Shown piece by piece: positions 7,866-14,482 of a DNA stretch of 22,798 nt. The notes below the pieces were generated by a model that had not been told where the DNA came from, searched no databases, and was given only the letters and a program-made list of their open reading frames with translations. Source of the DNA: a virus. The position numbers and the translations under genes were made by a program. Each line of letters opens with the position of its first letter. Position 1 is the first letter of the stretch. The stretch is from positions 1 to 22,798 of the IMG/VR virus record IMGVR_UViG_3300042453_000959. One strand, given 5' to 3'.

Positions 7866-8939
7866 CTATTTGGTGTAGACAGAGATGTTCGGAGCCCAGT
7901 AAATGGGCGACTTGTCACGCTCTTCCTGCTCGGCCTCTTCGAAGGTCTTATTCGCCTGACCTTCAAGGTATTGAACACGATCCAAAGGCACCGTCGGCAG
8001 GATCAGAGCCATCCGGTGCGACAGCATGTTGCCAATCGCCAGATACCAACGGTCCGGAATCTCGAGTTCACCAGACAGATCGCCCACGTCCATGATCTGG
8101 CGTGAATACCAGACGGTCATCTGAATGAAGGGATCGCTCGGCGTCGGCCACAAGACCAGTTTCGGCACCGGGATCGTGCGCTCGAAGTAGAACTGATACG
8201 GCTGATTGGCCGTGAAATTCTTGTTCGGAAGGTTCGAGTAATCGTCGCGATTCAAACGCGACATTTGGATTTCCCTCGAATTGTTCCCTAGATAGAACTC
8301 GCGCAGCGCCAAAGTGGTCCCGCCGTACGCGACGACCCGGTACGCGATCACATTCTCACCTGGATCGATATTCGTCCATATCCACTCGTTATCCGTGACG
8401 GTTATCGAGCCCAGGTCAGTGAGGGTCAACCACGAGATGCCGTCGATCGAATACTCGTAACGGATATTCCAAGTGGCCGAACCACCCCCGGAGACATACG
8501 GCAAAAGGCCGATTGACCCAATGTAAATAGGGTTGTTACTGCCGTAATTGACCGAGATATTGCCGTTAGCCGACGTCTGTTGGCAGAAAGTGTCGATGTC
8601 GTTATCGAAGGCATTGAAGACAGTGCCCCCGGCAGACGTAGCATACGTCCCGGTGGGCCTGTTCATGGTCCGGTAAAGCACGTTCAGTGCATCGACCGCC
8701 CCGAGAGGCAATTCGTAGGTGTACTGATCGGCCTTCAGACCAATCACGGTGGTATTAATGGCCCAATACTGGATGCCCTTGTTGATCAGCGAAGACAGCA
8801 GATAGAACAACTGCCGTTTCGAGGATACCACCTGCTCGTCCGTGAGTTCCTCAGCGAGCTTTCCACACGCGCGAGCGCTATCGTCGATCAGGTTCTGAAC
8901 GCTGATGATTGTCCTGCCGACGGTTCCTGAATATGACAT
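7866..8939 (-). CDS. Neck/adaptor (tail tubular-like) virion protein with inserted discoidin-like domain (357 aa)
   Basis: Two segments, 1-94 and ~221-357, read as one podovirus neck protein of the type often annotated as tail tubular protein or head-tail adaptor: a helical start (LTDEQVVSSKRQLFYLLSSL), YELPLGAVDALNVLYRT, then FYFERTIPVPKLVLWPTP and ELEIPDRWYLAIGNMLSHRM. Between them, ~95-220 is a F5/8C (discoidin)-like beta-sandwich: NAFDNDIDTFC, YEYSIDGISWLTL, and YRVVAYGGTTLALREFYLG. Discoidin domains in other proteins bind carbohydrates or surfaces. The protein probably sits between the portal and the tail. The start has GGGGTGG just upstream and directly abuts the preceding stop (TAAATG). 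The role is inferred from pattern and gene order. Confidence 0.75.
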   Translation of the reverse strand: MSYSGTVGRTIISVQNLIDDSARACGKLAEELTDEQVVSSKRQLFYLLSSLINKGIQYWAINTTVIGLKADQYTYELPLGAVDALNVLYRTMNRPTGTYATSAGGTVFNAFDNDIDTFCQQTSANGNISVNYGSNNPIYIGSIGLLPYVSGGGSATWNIRYEYSIDGISWLTLTDLGSITVTDNEWIWTNIDPGENVIAYRVVAYGGTTLALREFYLGNNSREIQMSRLNRDDYSNLPNKNFTANQPYQFYFERTIPVPKLVLWPTPSDPFIQMTVWYSRQIMDVGDLSGELEIPDRWYLAIGNMLSHRMALILPTVPLDRVQYLEGQANKTFEEAEQEERDKSPIYWAPNISVYTK

Positions 8940-9461
8940 TTACCACCCCGGACATTTCCACCGCCTCAGACTGGCCTTGGCGCGTGGGGCGTCGCCGCTC
9001 GCGTTTTTCACGACACCCGACATACGGGCACAGAAGGAATCTTTACGGGATCCACCCTGTGGCTGAGGGGCCTTCAGATTACTTCCCGTGGCCGCATTAT
9101 ACTTGGCCCGCCCTTTCGCTGTCAATCCGGCACCCTCTTTGACAGAGAGCTTCTCTCCGCGACCGATCGAAAGGTTTACCCCGCCGTCCTTCATTCGGAC
9201 TGTTTTGGCGGAGTCTTTGAAGGCCTGATCCGTTGGAGCACCTGCCTGACCCGGCTTGCGCATCTTTTCGCCAGATCCTTCAGCGATTCTTTCACGCTTT
9301 GCATTGATATTGGCATAGAGACCTCCTTCTGCCATGCCTTTCGCACGCCGCTGAACGTTGTACGCGATCGCGACCGCCTGCTTCACAGGCTTACCCGCCT
9401 TGACCTCCGCGCGGATATTCTCCTTGAACGCCTTGTCGGATTTGCTCTTGATCAGCGGCAT
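8940..9461 (-). CDS. DUF6321-type phage protein (173 aa)
   Basis: Three blocks are visible. Residues 1-40 (MPLIKSKSDKAFKENIRAEV... KQAVAIAYNVQRRA) resemble a short stand-alone phage protein that starts this way. Residues 43-90 (GGLYANINAKRERIAEGSGEKM) form a second module found in small phage proteins. Residues ~105-173, with LTAKGRAKYNAATGS, SFCARMSGV and the ending RRWKCPGW, match what I know as DUF6321. The whole is Lys/Arg-rich. No function is established; DNA or virion-interior binding is possible. The ATG at 9461 overlaps the previous stop (TGATG); a GTG three bases earlier is an alternative start. The gene contains a consensus-like promoter at 9096-9125. Confidence 0.82.
   Translation of the reverse strand: MPLIKSKSDKAFKENIRAEVKAGKPVKQAVAIAYNVQRRAKGMAEGGLYANINAKRERIAEGSGEKMRKPGQAGAPTDQAFKDSAKTVRMKDGGVNLSIGRGEKLSVKEGAGLTAKGRAKYNAATGSNLKAPQPQGGSRKDSFCARMSGVVKNASGDAPRAKASLRRWKCPGW
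9096..9125 (-). promoter_or_regulatory. Internal sigma70-like promoter, TTGACA-18-TATAAT
   Basis: On the coding strand the -35 box TTGACA (9125-9120) is followed by an 18-base spacer and the -10 box TATAAT (9101-9096), both perfect. Transcription would start near 9089 and cover the neck, zinc-like and fibre genes. The boxes are read in the protein as Leu-Thr and Tyr-Asn, using AT-rich codons that are uncommon in this GC-rich gene. Confidence 0.6.
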
Positions 9462-10462
9462 CACGACACCTGATTAACAGTGAGGATGACGGCAGGTGCA
9501 GCGGGATAGGTAGGACTGACGCTCGCCGGGTAAGTCACAAGAGCGCCATGTCCGTCCACCGAAAGCCATTTCATGGTGACCTTGTTGGTCGCGGTGAGGG
9601 CAAGAAAGATGTTAGCCGTCATGATGAATGAAGCCGGAGTTGAATCATTCTCACGAGATGCAATAGTGGCCCAACTCGCAGACGCCGGAACATCCACCCC
9701 ATCTACAGCGAACCAGATGACTAAGAGACTCTGACCTGTTGCAGAGTTGTTCAACTGAGCGCTGAAAGCGAAATTGTATGTCCCGGCCACCGCTACCGAG
9801 ATTTGTTGATTGGTGGTGTTGAGAGTCACCCCGTTGCTTGCTGTGGTCGTGTTCAACTGCAGCAACGTCGAGGTGTTCGCGGTGGCGACTTGGGCACCGT
9901 TCACCGCTACGCCAACGGCGTGAGCCTTGTTCGACGACCCCGCAGCGCCCCGAGTGCACCCTGTGAACGACGTGGCGGTTATGCCCGTGTAGGTGACCAG
10001 TTCAGCGCCAATAATCAACGCCCCGACCGAAGAGAACCCAGTGGTTGATACGACGTTGATCGTGGTGTCGTTCAATCCGACAGTGCTGCTTACCGTGGTG
10101 CTGTAGTCAAAATAGAACGCACCGTATTGGGTGTTGATGTCAGACGGAGACAAGACCTTCCAGATCGGCGCAGCGGAAGCGGAACCAGTACCGGTCTGCG
10201 TCAGGAATTTCTGCGTCGTCGTGGTGTTTCCTGCCAACTTCGCCAGGGTGTTCGTGGCCGAGGCGTAGAGCGTGTCACCCAGGGTGTACGTCTTGATGCC
10301 GGTGCCGCCCTGTGTAGCAGTAGCAGCGTTGACGTTGAGCACCTGAGCGACATAGCCTGCCGTGGTGACCTGCTTGTTCACGCCACTTTGAACGATCGGG
10401 GTGATCTCTGTGCCATCAAGCGTTGCCGCTGAGGGCATCGCGGAGATTTTGGTGTCAGCCAT
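9461..10462 (-). CDS. Fibre-like virion protein with C1q/TNF-like C-terminal domain (333 aa)
   Basis: The N-terminal motif (KISAMPSAATLDGTEITPIV, 5-24) matches that of the 834-residue fibre and probably marks a common attachment element. Residues 49-101 hold a TATQGGTGIKTYTLGDTLYA ... APIW linker, again shared with the fibres. A middle segment (INVVSTTGFSSVGALIIG, then GCTRGAAGSS, 135-176) is known from phage structural proteins. From ~192 the strands TNQQISVAVAGTYNFAFSAQ and VIWFAVDGVDVPASASW look like a C1q/TNF-type jelly roll, common at fibre tips. A role as a minor fibre or neck appendage is inferred. The start overlaps the preceding stop (ATGA) and has GGAGG 7 bases upstream. Confidence 0.75.
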   Translation of the reverse strand: MADTKISAMPSAATLDGTEITPIVQSGVNKQVTTAGYVAQVLNVNAATATQGGTGIKTYTLGDTLYASATNTLAKLAGNTTTTQKFLTQTGTGSASAAPIWKVLSPSDINTQYGAFYFDYSTTVSSTVGLNDTTINVVSTTGFSSVGALIIGAELVTYTGITATSFTGCTRGAAGSSNKAHAVGVAVNGAQVATANTSTLLQLNTTTASNGVTLNTTNQQISVAVAGTYNFAFSAQLNNSATGQSLLVIWFAVDGVDVPASASWATIASRENDSTPASFIMTANIFLALTATNKVTMKWLSVDGHGALVTYPASVSPTYPAAPAVILTVNQVS

Positions 10463-10701
10463 CAGCAGACCTCCAGGTAAATCTTGCTACTGTCTTCTTG
10501 CAAGACGTAGCCTGTGGTTTCCATCAAAATGAAACAGGTAGCCGGAGGCACAGGAGGTACAAGGCAGGAATAGGTATCGACCACTCCATCCCCGCCCGTG
10601 TTGTCCCCATAACTGTCGTCGGCGTCGGCAACAACACCCGTAGCACAACCGGGAGTGGTTTGCACCTGATTGGCAACCCCGGTGTAGCCAAGGTAGGCCA
10701 T
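10462..10701 (-). CDS. Hypothetical small protein (79 aa)
   Basis: I do not recognise this protein. It starts MAYLGYTGVANQVQTTPG, is acidic in the middle (ADADDSYGDNTGGDGVVD), has a Pro-rich segment (LVPPVPPATCF) and four cysteines. The ATG overlaps the previous stop (TAATG) and its own stop overlaps the next start (ATGA), so it is embedded in a translationally coupled set of three. No clear ribosome binding site precedes it. Its position between two virion-type proteins suggests a small structural component. Confidence 0.65.
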   Translation of the reverse strand: MAYLGYTGVANQVQTTPGCATGVVADADDSYGDNTGGDGVVDTYSCLVPPVPPATCFILMETTGYVLQEDSSKIYLEVC

Positions 10702-11006
10702 TACGCGATACCGGCTTGAATCAGCTTCAGGGTGGCCGTACCACCACCGGAATTCACAGTCAGGCGAATGCCGGTGACCGGGAAAGCGTAATTGCCGTCC
10801 TTAGCGGTGCTCTGGGCGGCGATCGTCGGGTGCGGGAACCAAGTCGTGAACCCCACGGCGGGATCATCGAAAGTGTGCTGCACAGTATAATCAACCGTGC
10901 CAGTCACAAGCACACCAAAGCCCACATTGAAGGGCGTGGTGTTAGTGTTCATCACGAATGGGGTGGTAGATCCTGCCCCAGTCTGAGAAGCGATCTGAAC
11001 TTTCAT
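10701..11006 (-). CDS. Conserved small virion-type protein (101 aa)
   Basis: The protein is almost entirely beta-strand in character: TGAGSTTPFVMNTNTTPFNV, FGVLVTGTVDYTVQHTFDD, and GIRLTVNSGGGTATLKLIQAG at the end (listed in parts). Small proteins with 'N-V-G-F-G-V-x-V-T-G-T-V-x-Y-x-V-Q-x-T-F-D' and 'R-L-x-V-N-S-G-x-G-T-A-T-x-x-x-I-Q-A-G' are common in the structural modules of environmental phages; I know no assigned role. It is the first gene after an intrinsic terminator, only 12 bases from the T-run, with a weak GGA before its ATG. It must be served by read-through or by a promoter within the upstream gene. Confidence 0.75.
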   Translation of the reverse strand: MKVQIASQTGAGSTTPFVMNTNTTPFNVGFGVLVTGTVDYTVQHTFDDPAVGFTTWFPHPTIAAQSTAKDGNYAFPVTGIRLTVNSGGGTATLKLIQAGIA

Positions 11007-11018
11007 GGCGTATCCAAT

Positions 11019-11042
11019 AAAAAACGGGGGCCGAAGCCCCCG
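11019..11042 (-). terminator. Rho-independent terminator
   Basis: On the minus strand CGGGGGC-TTCG-GCCCCCG forms a perfect 7-bp stem with a stable UUCG tetraloop and is followed at once by six T residues. It lies 5 bases after the stop of the 270-residue gene and closes the capsid block. Distal genes would need read-through or a new promoter. Confidence 0.92.
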
Positions 11043-11047
11043 CTAGA

Positions 11048-11860
11048 TCAGCAGACCTTGCCGCCCTTCTTGAACGTTCCGGAGAGTTCGGAGATCGCGA
11101 CGGGCTTGCTTGGTGGCTTCTTACCTTGGGGCATTGCTACGGGACGCCCAGTATCAACTACGCCCCCCGTAGCAAAAGCTTTTTTTGCGGCACCACCCTT
11201 CTTGTAACCGCCGGCGTTGCCCTTCTTGACTTCGCCTGTGGTCGTGTTGGTGACGCCGGGAGGAGTGCCAGACACATTGCCCTCGACACCGCCGCCCTTG
11301 GCGAATTTCTTCACCGCTTTGCCGCCGTGCTTGTAGCCGCCGTCGTTGCCCATGCGGACTTCGCCGGTGTGCTTGGGGAAATGCTTCTCGCCCTCAGCGG
11401 TGCTCATCTTCGTCGTCTTCTTGTGGAAATCCGACTTGATGATGCCGCCGTCCTTAAAGCCGCCTTGACCCATGACGACGCCACCGGTCTTCAGGCCCTT
11501 GTGAGCCTTCGACGCGGGCTTGTCGGCGTGAGCCTCGAGCGCCTCCATCATGCCGCCGCTTTTCATCATCGGACGAGCGGGTGCTGCGGCCATGCTGCGT
11601 CCCGGCAGAGCCGGTGCACGCATCGGACGCTTAGCCGCCATTGCCCGAGCGGCGGGGAGATTGCCCATAGGAGTAGTTGGGGCGGGAGTGCGGGATAAAG
11701 CGCCCATCACCCCCCCGTTCATCTTTTTTACAGGCTTAAAGCCCTCCTTGGCTCCCTCTTTGTGGAGGCGATCGTGAGTCGCGCTGCCACCCTTCTTGAG
11801 CTTCAACTCCACCGAAGGCTCGGTGGTCATCATCTTGACCATTGGTTTGAATTGGCCCAT
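11048..11860 (-). CDS. Lys/Gly-rich repetitive phage protein of unknown function (270 aa)
   Basis: The protein is low in complexity: basic, with repeated GG motifs (KKGGSAT, MNGGVMG, KSGGMME, KTGGVVM, FAKGGGV, FATGGVV, KKGGKV) and an Ala/Pro/Met-rich region at 53-100. Residues 165-190 and 208-233 are a 26-residue duplication. The chosen ATG at 11860 has GGAGG 5 bases upstream and follows the previous stop by 10 bases; an upstream in-frame start at 11977 would overlap the previous gene and adds unlikely sequence. Proteins of this style occur near capsid genes in environmental phages, without known function. High charge and disorder suggest binding to DNA or to the capsid interior. The intrinsic terminator follows its stop. 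Confidence 0.75.
   Translation of the reverse strand: MGQFKPMVKMMTTEPSVELKLKKGGSATHDRLHKEGAKEGFKPVKKMNGGVMGALSRTPAPTTPMGNLPAARAMAAKRPMRAPALPGRSMAAAPARPMMKSGGMMEALEAHADKPASKAHKGLKTGGVVMGQGGFKDGGIIKSDFHKKTTKMSTAEGEKHFPKHTGEVRMGNDGGYKHGGKAVKKFAKGGGVEGNVSGTPPGVTNTTTGEVKKGNAGGYKKGGAAKKAFATGGVVDTGRPVAMPQGKKPPSKPVAISELSGTFKKGGKVC
11162..11368 (-). repeat. Duplicated 78-bp segment within the 270-aa gene
   Basis: Bases 11291-11368 and 11162-11239 encode two 26-residue units, TGEV(R/K)(M/K)GN(D/A)GGYK(H/K)GG followed by KAVKKFAKGG or AAKKAFATGG. They are separated by 17 residues. The copies have diverged, which fits an old internal duplication. Confidence 0.85.
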
Positions 11861-11870
11861 GATGACCTCC

Positions 11871-12320
11871 TTAGACCTTCTGAGCGTAGACCACCGTGAG
11901 GCGGTACACACCCTGAGTCGTGCTGATGGTGCCGTTGGGATCCACCGTGACCACCACGCTCTGGTTGGTGCTGACATCCGACATCGCCGTCAGTTGAGCG
12001 GCGGTGAAGGTGAGAGCAGCACGACCACCAGAAATACAGTCCGTAGCCGACAGGTACTGGGTACCCGCAGCAGCGGTGCCGATCGTGATGGGAACAGTGG
12101 TAGCGGTGCCACCACCGACCACCGGAAGCGTCGTACAGTCAATAAAGAAATTAATGATCTGCGAGTACGCCGGGATGGTGATGGTAGACGAAACAGCCGT
12201 GCCCGCCGCAACCGTGGTCACAGTGGTCGTCTGAGCCGTGACGACGAAGCCGCCGTCAACAGTATCAGACAGCGCATCCGTGCCAGTGCGGACGGTCGAG
12301 CCAAAGTACGTTTGTGCCAT
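11871..12320 (-). CDS. Probable virion structural protein (149 aa)
   Basis: The protein is Thr/Ala/Val-rich and beta-strand in character. It begins MAQTYFGSTVRTGTDALSD and has strands such as SSTITIPAYSQIINFFIDC, TVPITIGTA and GVYRLTVVYAQKV. It has a good ribosome binding site (AGGAG, 7 bases). It is the first gene after the major capsid protein, separated from it by a UUCG hairpin. Small all-beta proteins directly after the capsid gene are often decoration or head-completion proteins, but I cannot assign it to a named family. Confidence 0.7.
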   Translation of the reverse strand: MAQTYFGSTVRTGTDALSDTVDGGFVVTAQTTTVTTVAAGTAVSSTITIPAYSQIINFFIDCTTLPVVGGGTATTVPITIGTAAAGTQYLSATDCISGGRAALTFTAAQLTAMSDVSTNQSVVVTVDPNGTISTTQGVYRLTVVYAQKV

Positions 12321-12338
12321 TGTCTTGCTCCTAGTTGG

Positions 12339-12360
12339 AGAAGGGGCCGAAGCCCCTTCT
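12339..12360 (-). other. UUCG hairpin between capsid gene and next gene, no T-run
   Basis: On the minus strand AGAAGGGGC-TTCG-GCCCCTTCT makes a perfect 9-bp stem with a UUCG loop, 4 bases after the major capsid stop. The sequence after it is CCAACTAGG, so it lacks the T-run of an intrinsic terminator. It more likely protects the 3' end of the capsid message or slows polymerase than ends transcription. Its core GGGGCTTCGGCCCC is identical to the core of the terminator at 11019-11042. Confidence 0.75.
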
Positions 12361-12364
12361 AGGT

Positions 12365-13279
12365 TTAGACGCCGGGGGTACCGTACATCGCACGCGGATC
12401 AGTGAAGCCCACGTCGTAACGCTCGGTGGCCTTGTAACGCATCGAGTCCGTTTCGAAGTCGCCTTCCATGGTCTTCTCCAGAGCGCGGCGCATCAAGAGC
12501 TTCATGCCCTCGGGAGCGTCGGTCTGAACCCACCATGCGTTGGCGTTGGTCAGACGGGACAGAACGGCAGCGCCTTCGTCCAGGAGACCAATCGATTTCA
12601 CGGGGTTGATGTCGTTGTTGGCGGTACCGGCACGCAGAACCGACTTCAGCAGCACCTCGGCCTGGAAGACGTTGCCAGGAGCGACCACCAGTTGGCGGGG
12701 CACCAGACGGATCTTCTTGCCGTTGTTATCCACAGCCTGACGGATCTGGATGAGCATTTGCTCAAGCGAGGTCTGCGACAGGTTAGCAGCGGTGCTCAGC
12801 AGGTTGCTGAAGGTGCCGTTGACGATCGGGTGCGAAGCCGAGTTCAACTGCACGCCGTCACCACCGGGATAGGCGCTGTTAAAGGCGCGGTTCAGGACGT
12901 TAGCCGACAGCGTTTCCTTGGTCTCAATCAGGGACTGAGCAAGGTGCTTGGCATAGACCTGACCGATACGGATGTGATCGCCGTCCTCGACCAGAACTTT
13001 GGTCAGCGCGAAGGCCAAGCCATAGACTTGGTACACATAGCGCTTCAGGAACAGCACGCCGCCCTGCTGATAGGCCACCGGAGTGCCATCAGGCAGTTGA
13101 GGAGCGGCACCAAATCCGTACAGGACCGGCTCTTCGTGGTAGTTACGGGGGATGCCCTGCTCTTCGCGGAAGACACGGGACCACTCATCCTTACGTTGGT
13201 CGTACACGCCATCGAAGCACTCATTGAGGATAGGCTCAACGATGCTCCGGAAGTCGGTACTTCTCATCGGGGCTGCCAT
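12365..13279 (-). CDS. Major capsid protein (304 aa)
   Basis: The sequence reads as a HK97-fold major capsid protein of the Mu gpT-like kind. Recognisable elements are MRSTDFRSIVEPILNECFDG near the start, an E-loop-like stretch with YGFGAAPQLPDGTPVAYQQG, the helix AKHLAQSLIETKETLSANVL, NRAFNS, the strand RLVPRQLVVAPG, and the late ALEKTMEGDFETDSMRYKAT. A length near 300 residues is normal for this family. Capsid proteins of this kind assemble around a scaffold and form the icosahedral shell. GGAGG lies 9 bases before the ATG, as expected for a highly made protein. The genes before it (scaffold, probable accessory protein) and the hairpin after it fit this role. No maturation protease gene is seen nearby. 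Confidence 0.9.
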   Translation of the reverse strand: MAAPMRSTDFRSIVEPILNECFDGVYDQRKDEWSRVFREEQGIPRNYHEEPVLYGFGAAPQLPDGTPVAYQQGGVLFLKRYVYQVYGLAFALTKVLVEDGDHIRIGQVYAKHLAQSLIETKETLSANVLNRAFNSAYPGGDGVQLNSASHPIVNGTFSNLLSTAANLSQTSLEQMLIQIRQAVDNNGKKIRLVPRQLVVAPGNVFQAEVLLKSVLRAGTANNDINPVKSIGLLDEGAAVLSRLTNANAWWVQTDAPEGMKLLMRRALEKTMEGDFETDSMRYKATERYDVGFTDPRAMYGTPGV

Positions 13280-13294
13280 GATTCATGCCCTCCT

Positions 13295-13897
13295 TTACAG
13301 TGCAGTTCCGGCGACACCGGCGAATTGGTATTCGGCGATGGTTGCACGGACGATGACGAAATTATCTCCCCAAGCGTTGTCGGGGTACGGAGCGATGTCC
13401 ACGATGCGCATTTGCGCCGTGTTGGGCGATGCCACAACACTGATGGACAGCGTGGCCTGGGACAGACCCGTGGTCGTGGAACCATTGGTCGTGTTGCTCA
13501 GGTCAGCCTCAGCACCGATAGCGGTCTGAGTCAGGGTACCATCGGTCTGAATTTCGTACACGATGTTGGGATCGTTGTAGAAATACGCGACCACCGAGCC
13601 CACTTGGAAGGACTCATTCGCTGGCCAATAATTGCTGACGCGACGACGGCCAGTAGAATCCGTCCACTCGACACCGGCGAAGGCACCGAGGAACGCATCA
13701 CCGGCAGCGGCGACGACGATATAACCACCGGTGTCCATCTTGACGGGCTGACCCTTCAAGATGTTGGTGGCATAGCCAGCAGAAACGTTGCCGCTCGTCG
13801 AGACGGCTTGGATGCCGTTAGCCAACGCTTGAGCGCGGTCCAGACCAGAGGGATGGAACGCGGGGCGCAGGCCAAACGGAGCAGAGGTAGCAGACAT
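13295..13897 (-). CDS. Probable capsid decoration/head accessory protein (200 aa)
   Basis: The protein starts APFGLRPAFHPSGLDRAQAL, has a beta-rich core (ATNILKGQPVKMDTGGYIVV, AGDAFLGAFAGVEWTDSTGR) and ends with GDNFVIVRATIAEYQF. Proteins with 'G-L-R-P-x-x-H-P-S-G' near the start and 'D-N-F-V-I-V-R' near the end commonly sit just upstream of this kind of capsid gene. A cement or decoration role is the usual guess but is not proven here. The ribosome binding site is GGAG, 9 bases from the ATG. The capsid gene starts 15 bases after its stop, so the two are probably co-expressed at high level. Confidence 0.65.
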   Translation of the reverse strand: MSATSAPFGLRPAFHPSGLDRAQALANGIQAVSTSGNVSAGYATNILKGQPVKMDTGGYIVVAAAGDAFLGAFAGVEWTDSTGRRRVSNYWPANESFQVGSVVAYFYNDPNIVYEIQTDGTLTQTAIGAEADLSNTTNGSTTTGLSQATLSISVVASPNTAQMRIVDIAPYPDNAWGDNFVIVRATIAEYQFAGVAGTAL

Positions 13898-13929
13898 TTG
13901 CTTTTACTCCATATGGGTTCAGATATCCG

Positions 13930-14472
13930 TCACTGGAATACAGGGACGGGCTTTGGCTTGTCCAATTCCGAGATGCCTTCGCCTTCGATCATACCCAGGG
14001 GCCTGCCCTTCGAGTCGCGACCAACCGCCTGTTCAGCCTGAACGCGGATTTTGTCCGCTTCTTCCTGAGGGGCGTAGTGGTGCAGTTCTGCCATGATGTC
14101 CTGATATACTTCTTCAGGAATCTTGTACAGAAGCATCTCGTTACAGGCGACGAACCCAGTGTGCTCACCGGCTTTAACTTTGTAGTTCTCAAAGCCCGGC
14201 ACTTCTTCGATCTGCACAGGCTGATAGCCCATGCGGAGTCGCTTATGGATGGGGTCGTACCCGTTGGTAGTCGAAAGCCAACATACATGGAATCCCGGAA
14301 TCGCCGGGGGTGTGGGAAGGGATTCTTGAATCCATTCCGATCTGAACATCCTACGACGTTCTTGCGCGCTCGCCAGTTCCTCCGTAGCCGAACCGCGTGA
14401 ACTGTCTTGCGTTGCGCGAGACTCACGGCCACCTGCGGAAAGATCTTTTTTCAGTCGGTCATCACGTGTCAT
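13930..14472 (-). CDS. Conserved protein between scaffold and capsid genes (180 aa)
   Basis: The first 45 residues are charged and probably disordered (MTRDDRLKKDLSAGGRESRA...). The core has IPGFHVCWLSTTNGYDPIHK, RLRMGYQPVQIEEVPGFENY and FVACNEMLLYKIPEEVYQDI, followed by a helix and a polar tail. This core pattern is conserved in related phages at the same position, but I know no function; it could be an internal head protein or assembly factor. An ATG at 14505 would overlap the upstream gene; the ATG at 14472 has AAGGGG 6 bases upstream and is preferred. Two residues, Cys and Trp, in HVCWLS recall nothing catalytic by themselves. Confidence 0.75.
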   Translation of the reverse strand: MTRDDRLKKDLSAGGRESRATQDSSRGSATEELASAQERRRMFRSEWIQESLPTPPAIPGFHVCWLSTTNGYDPIHKRLRMGYQPVQIEEVPGFENYKVKAGEHTGFVACNEMLLYKIPEEVYQDIMAELHHYAPQEEADKIRVQAEQAVGRDSKGRPLGMIEGEGISELDKPKPVPVFQ

Positions 14473-14482
14473 TTGAAGCCCC

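Noticed and set aside
8401-8429. TTGACC-17-GATAAC on the coding strand inside the neck gene
   Set aside because: It matches only 9 of 12 consensus bases; such sites are expected by chance in a window this long.
10880-10892. TATAAT on the plus strand
   Set aside because: No -35 box at a suitable distance and no plus-strand gene downstream.
11861-11977. Extended N-terminus for the 270-residue protein from an upstream start at 11977
   Set aside because: It overlaps the previous gene over most of its length and gives Arg/Trp-rich shadow sequence, whereas the ATG at 11860 has a strong ribosome binding site.
12335-14041. A plus-strand open frame of 568 codons opposite the capsid genes
   Set aside because: It lies antisense to the well-supported major capsid and accessory genes and crosses their borders without any start signal or known motif.
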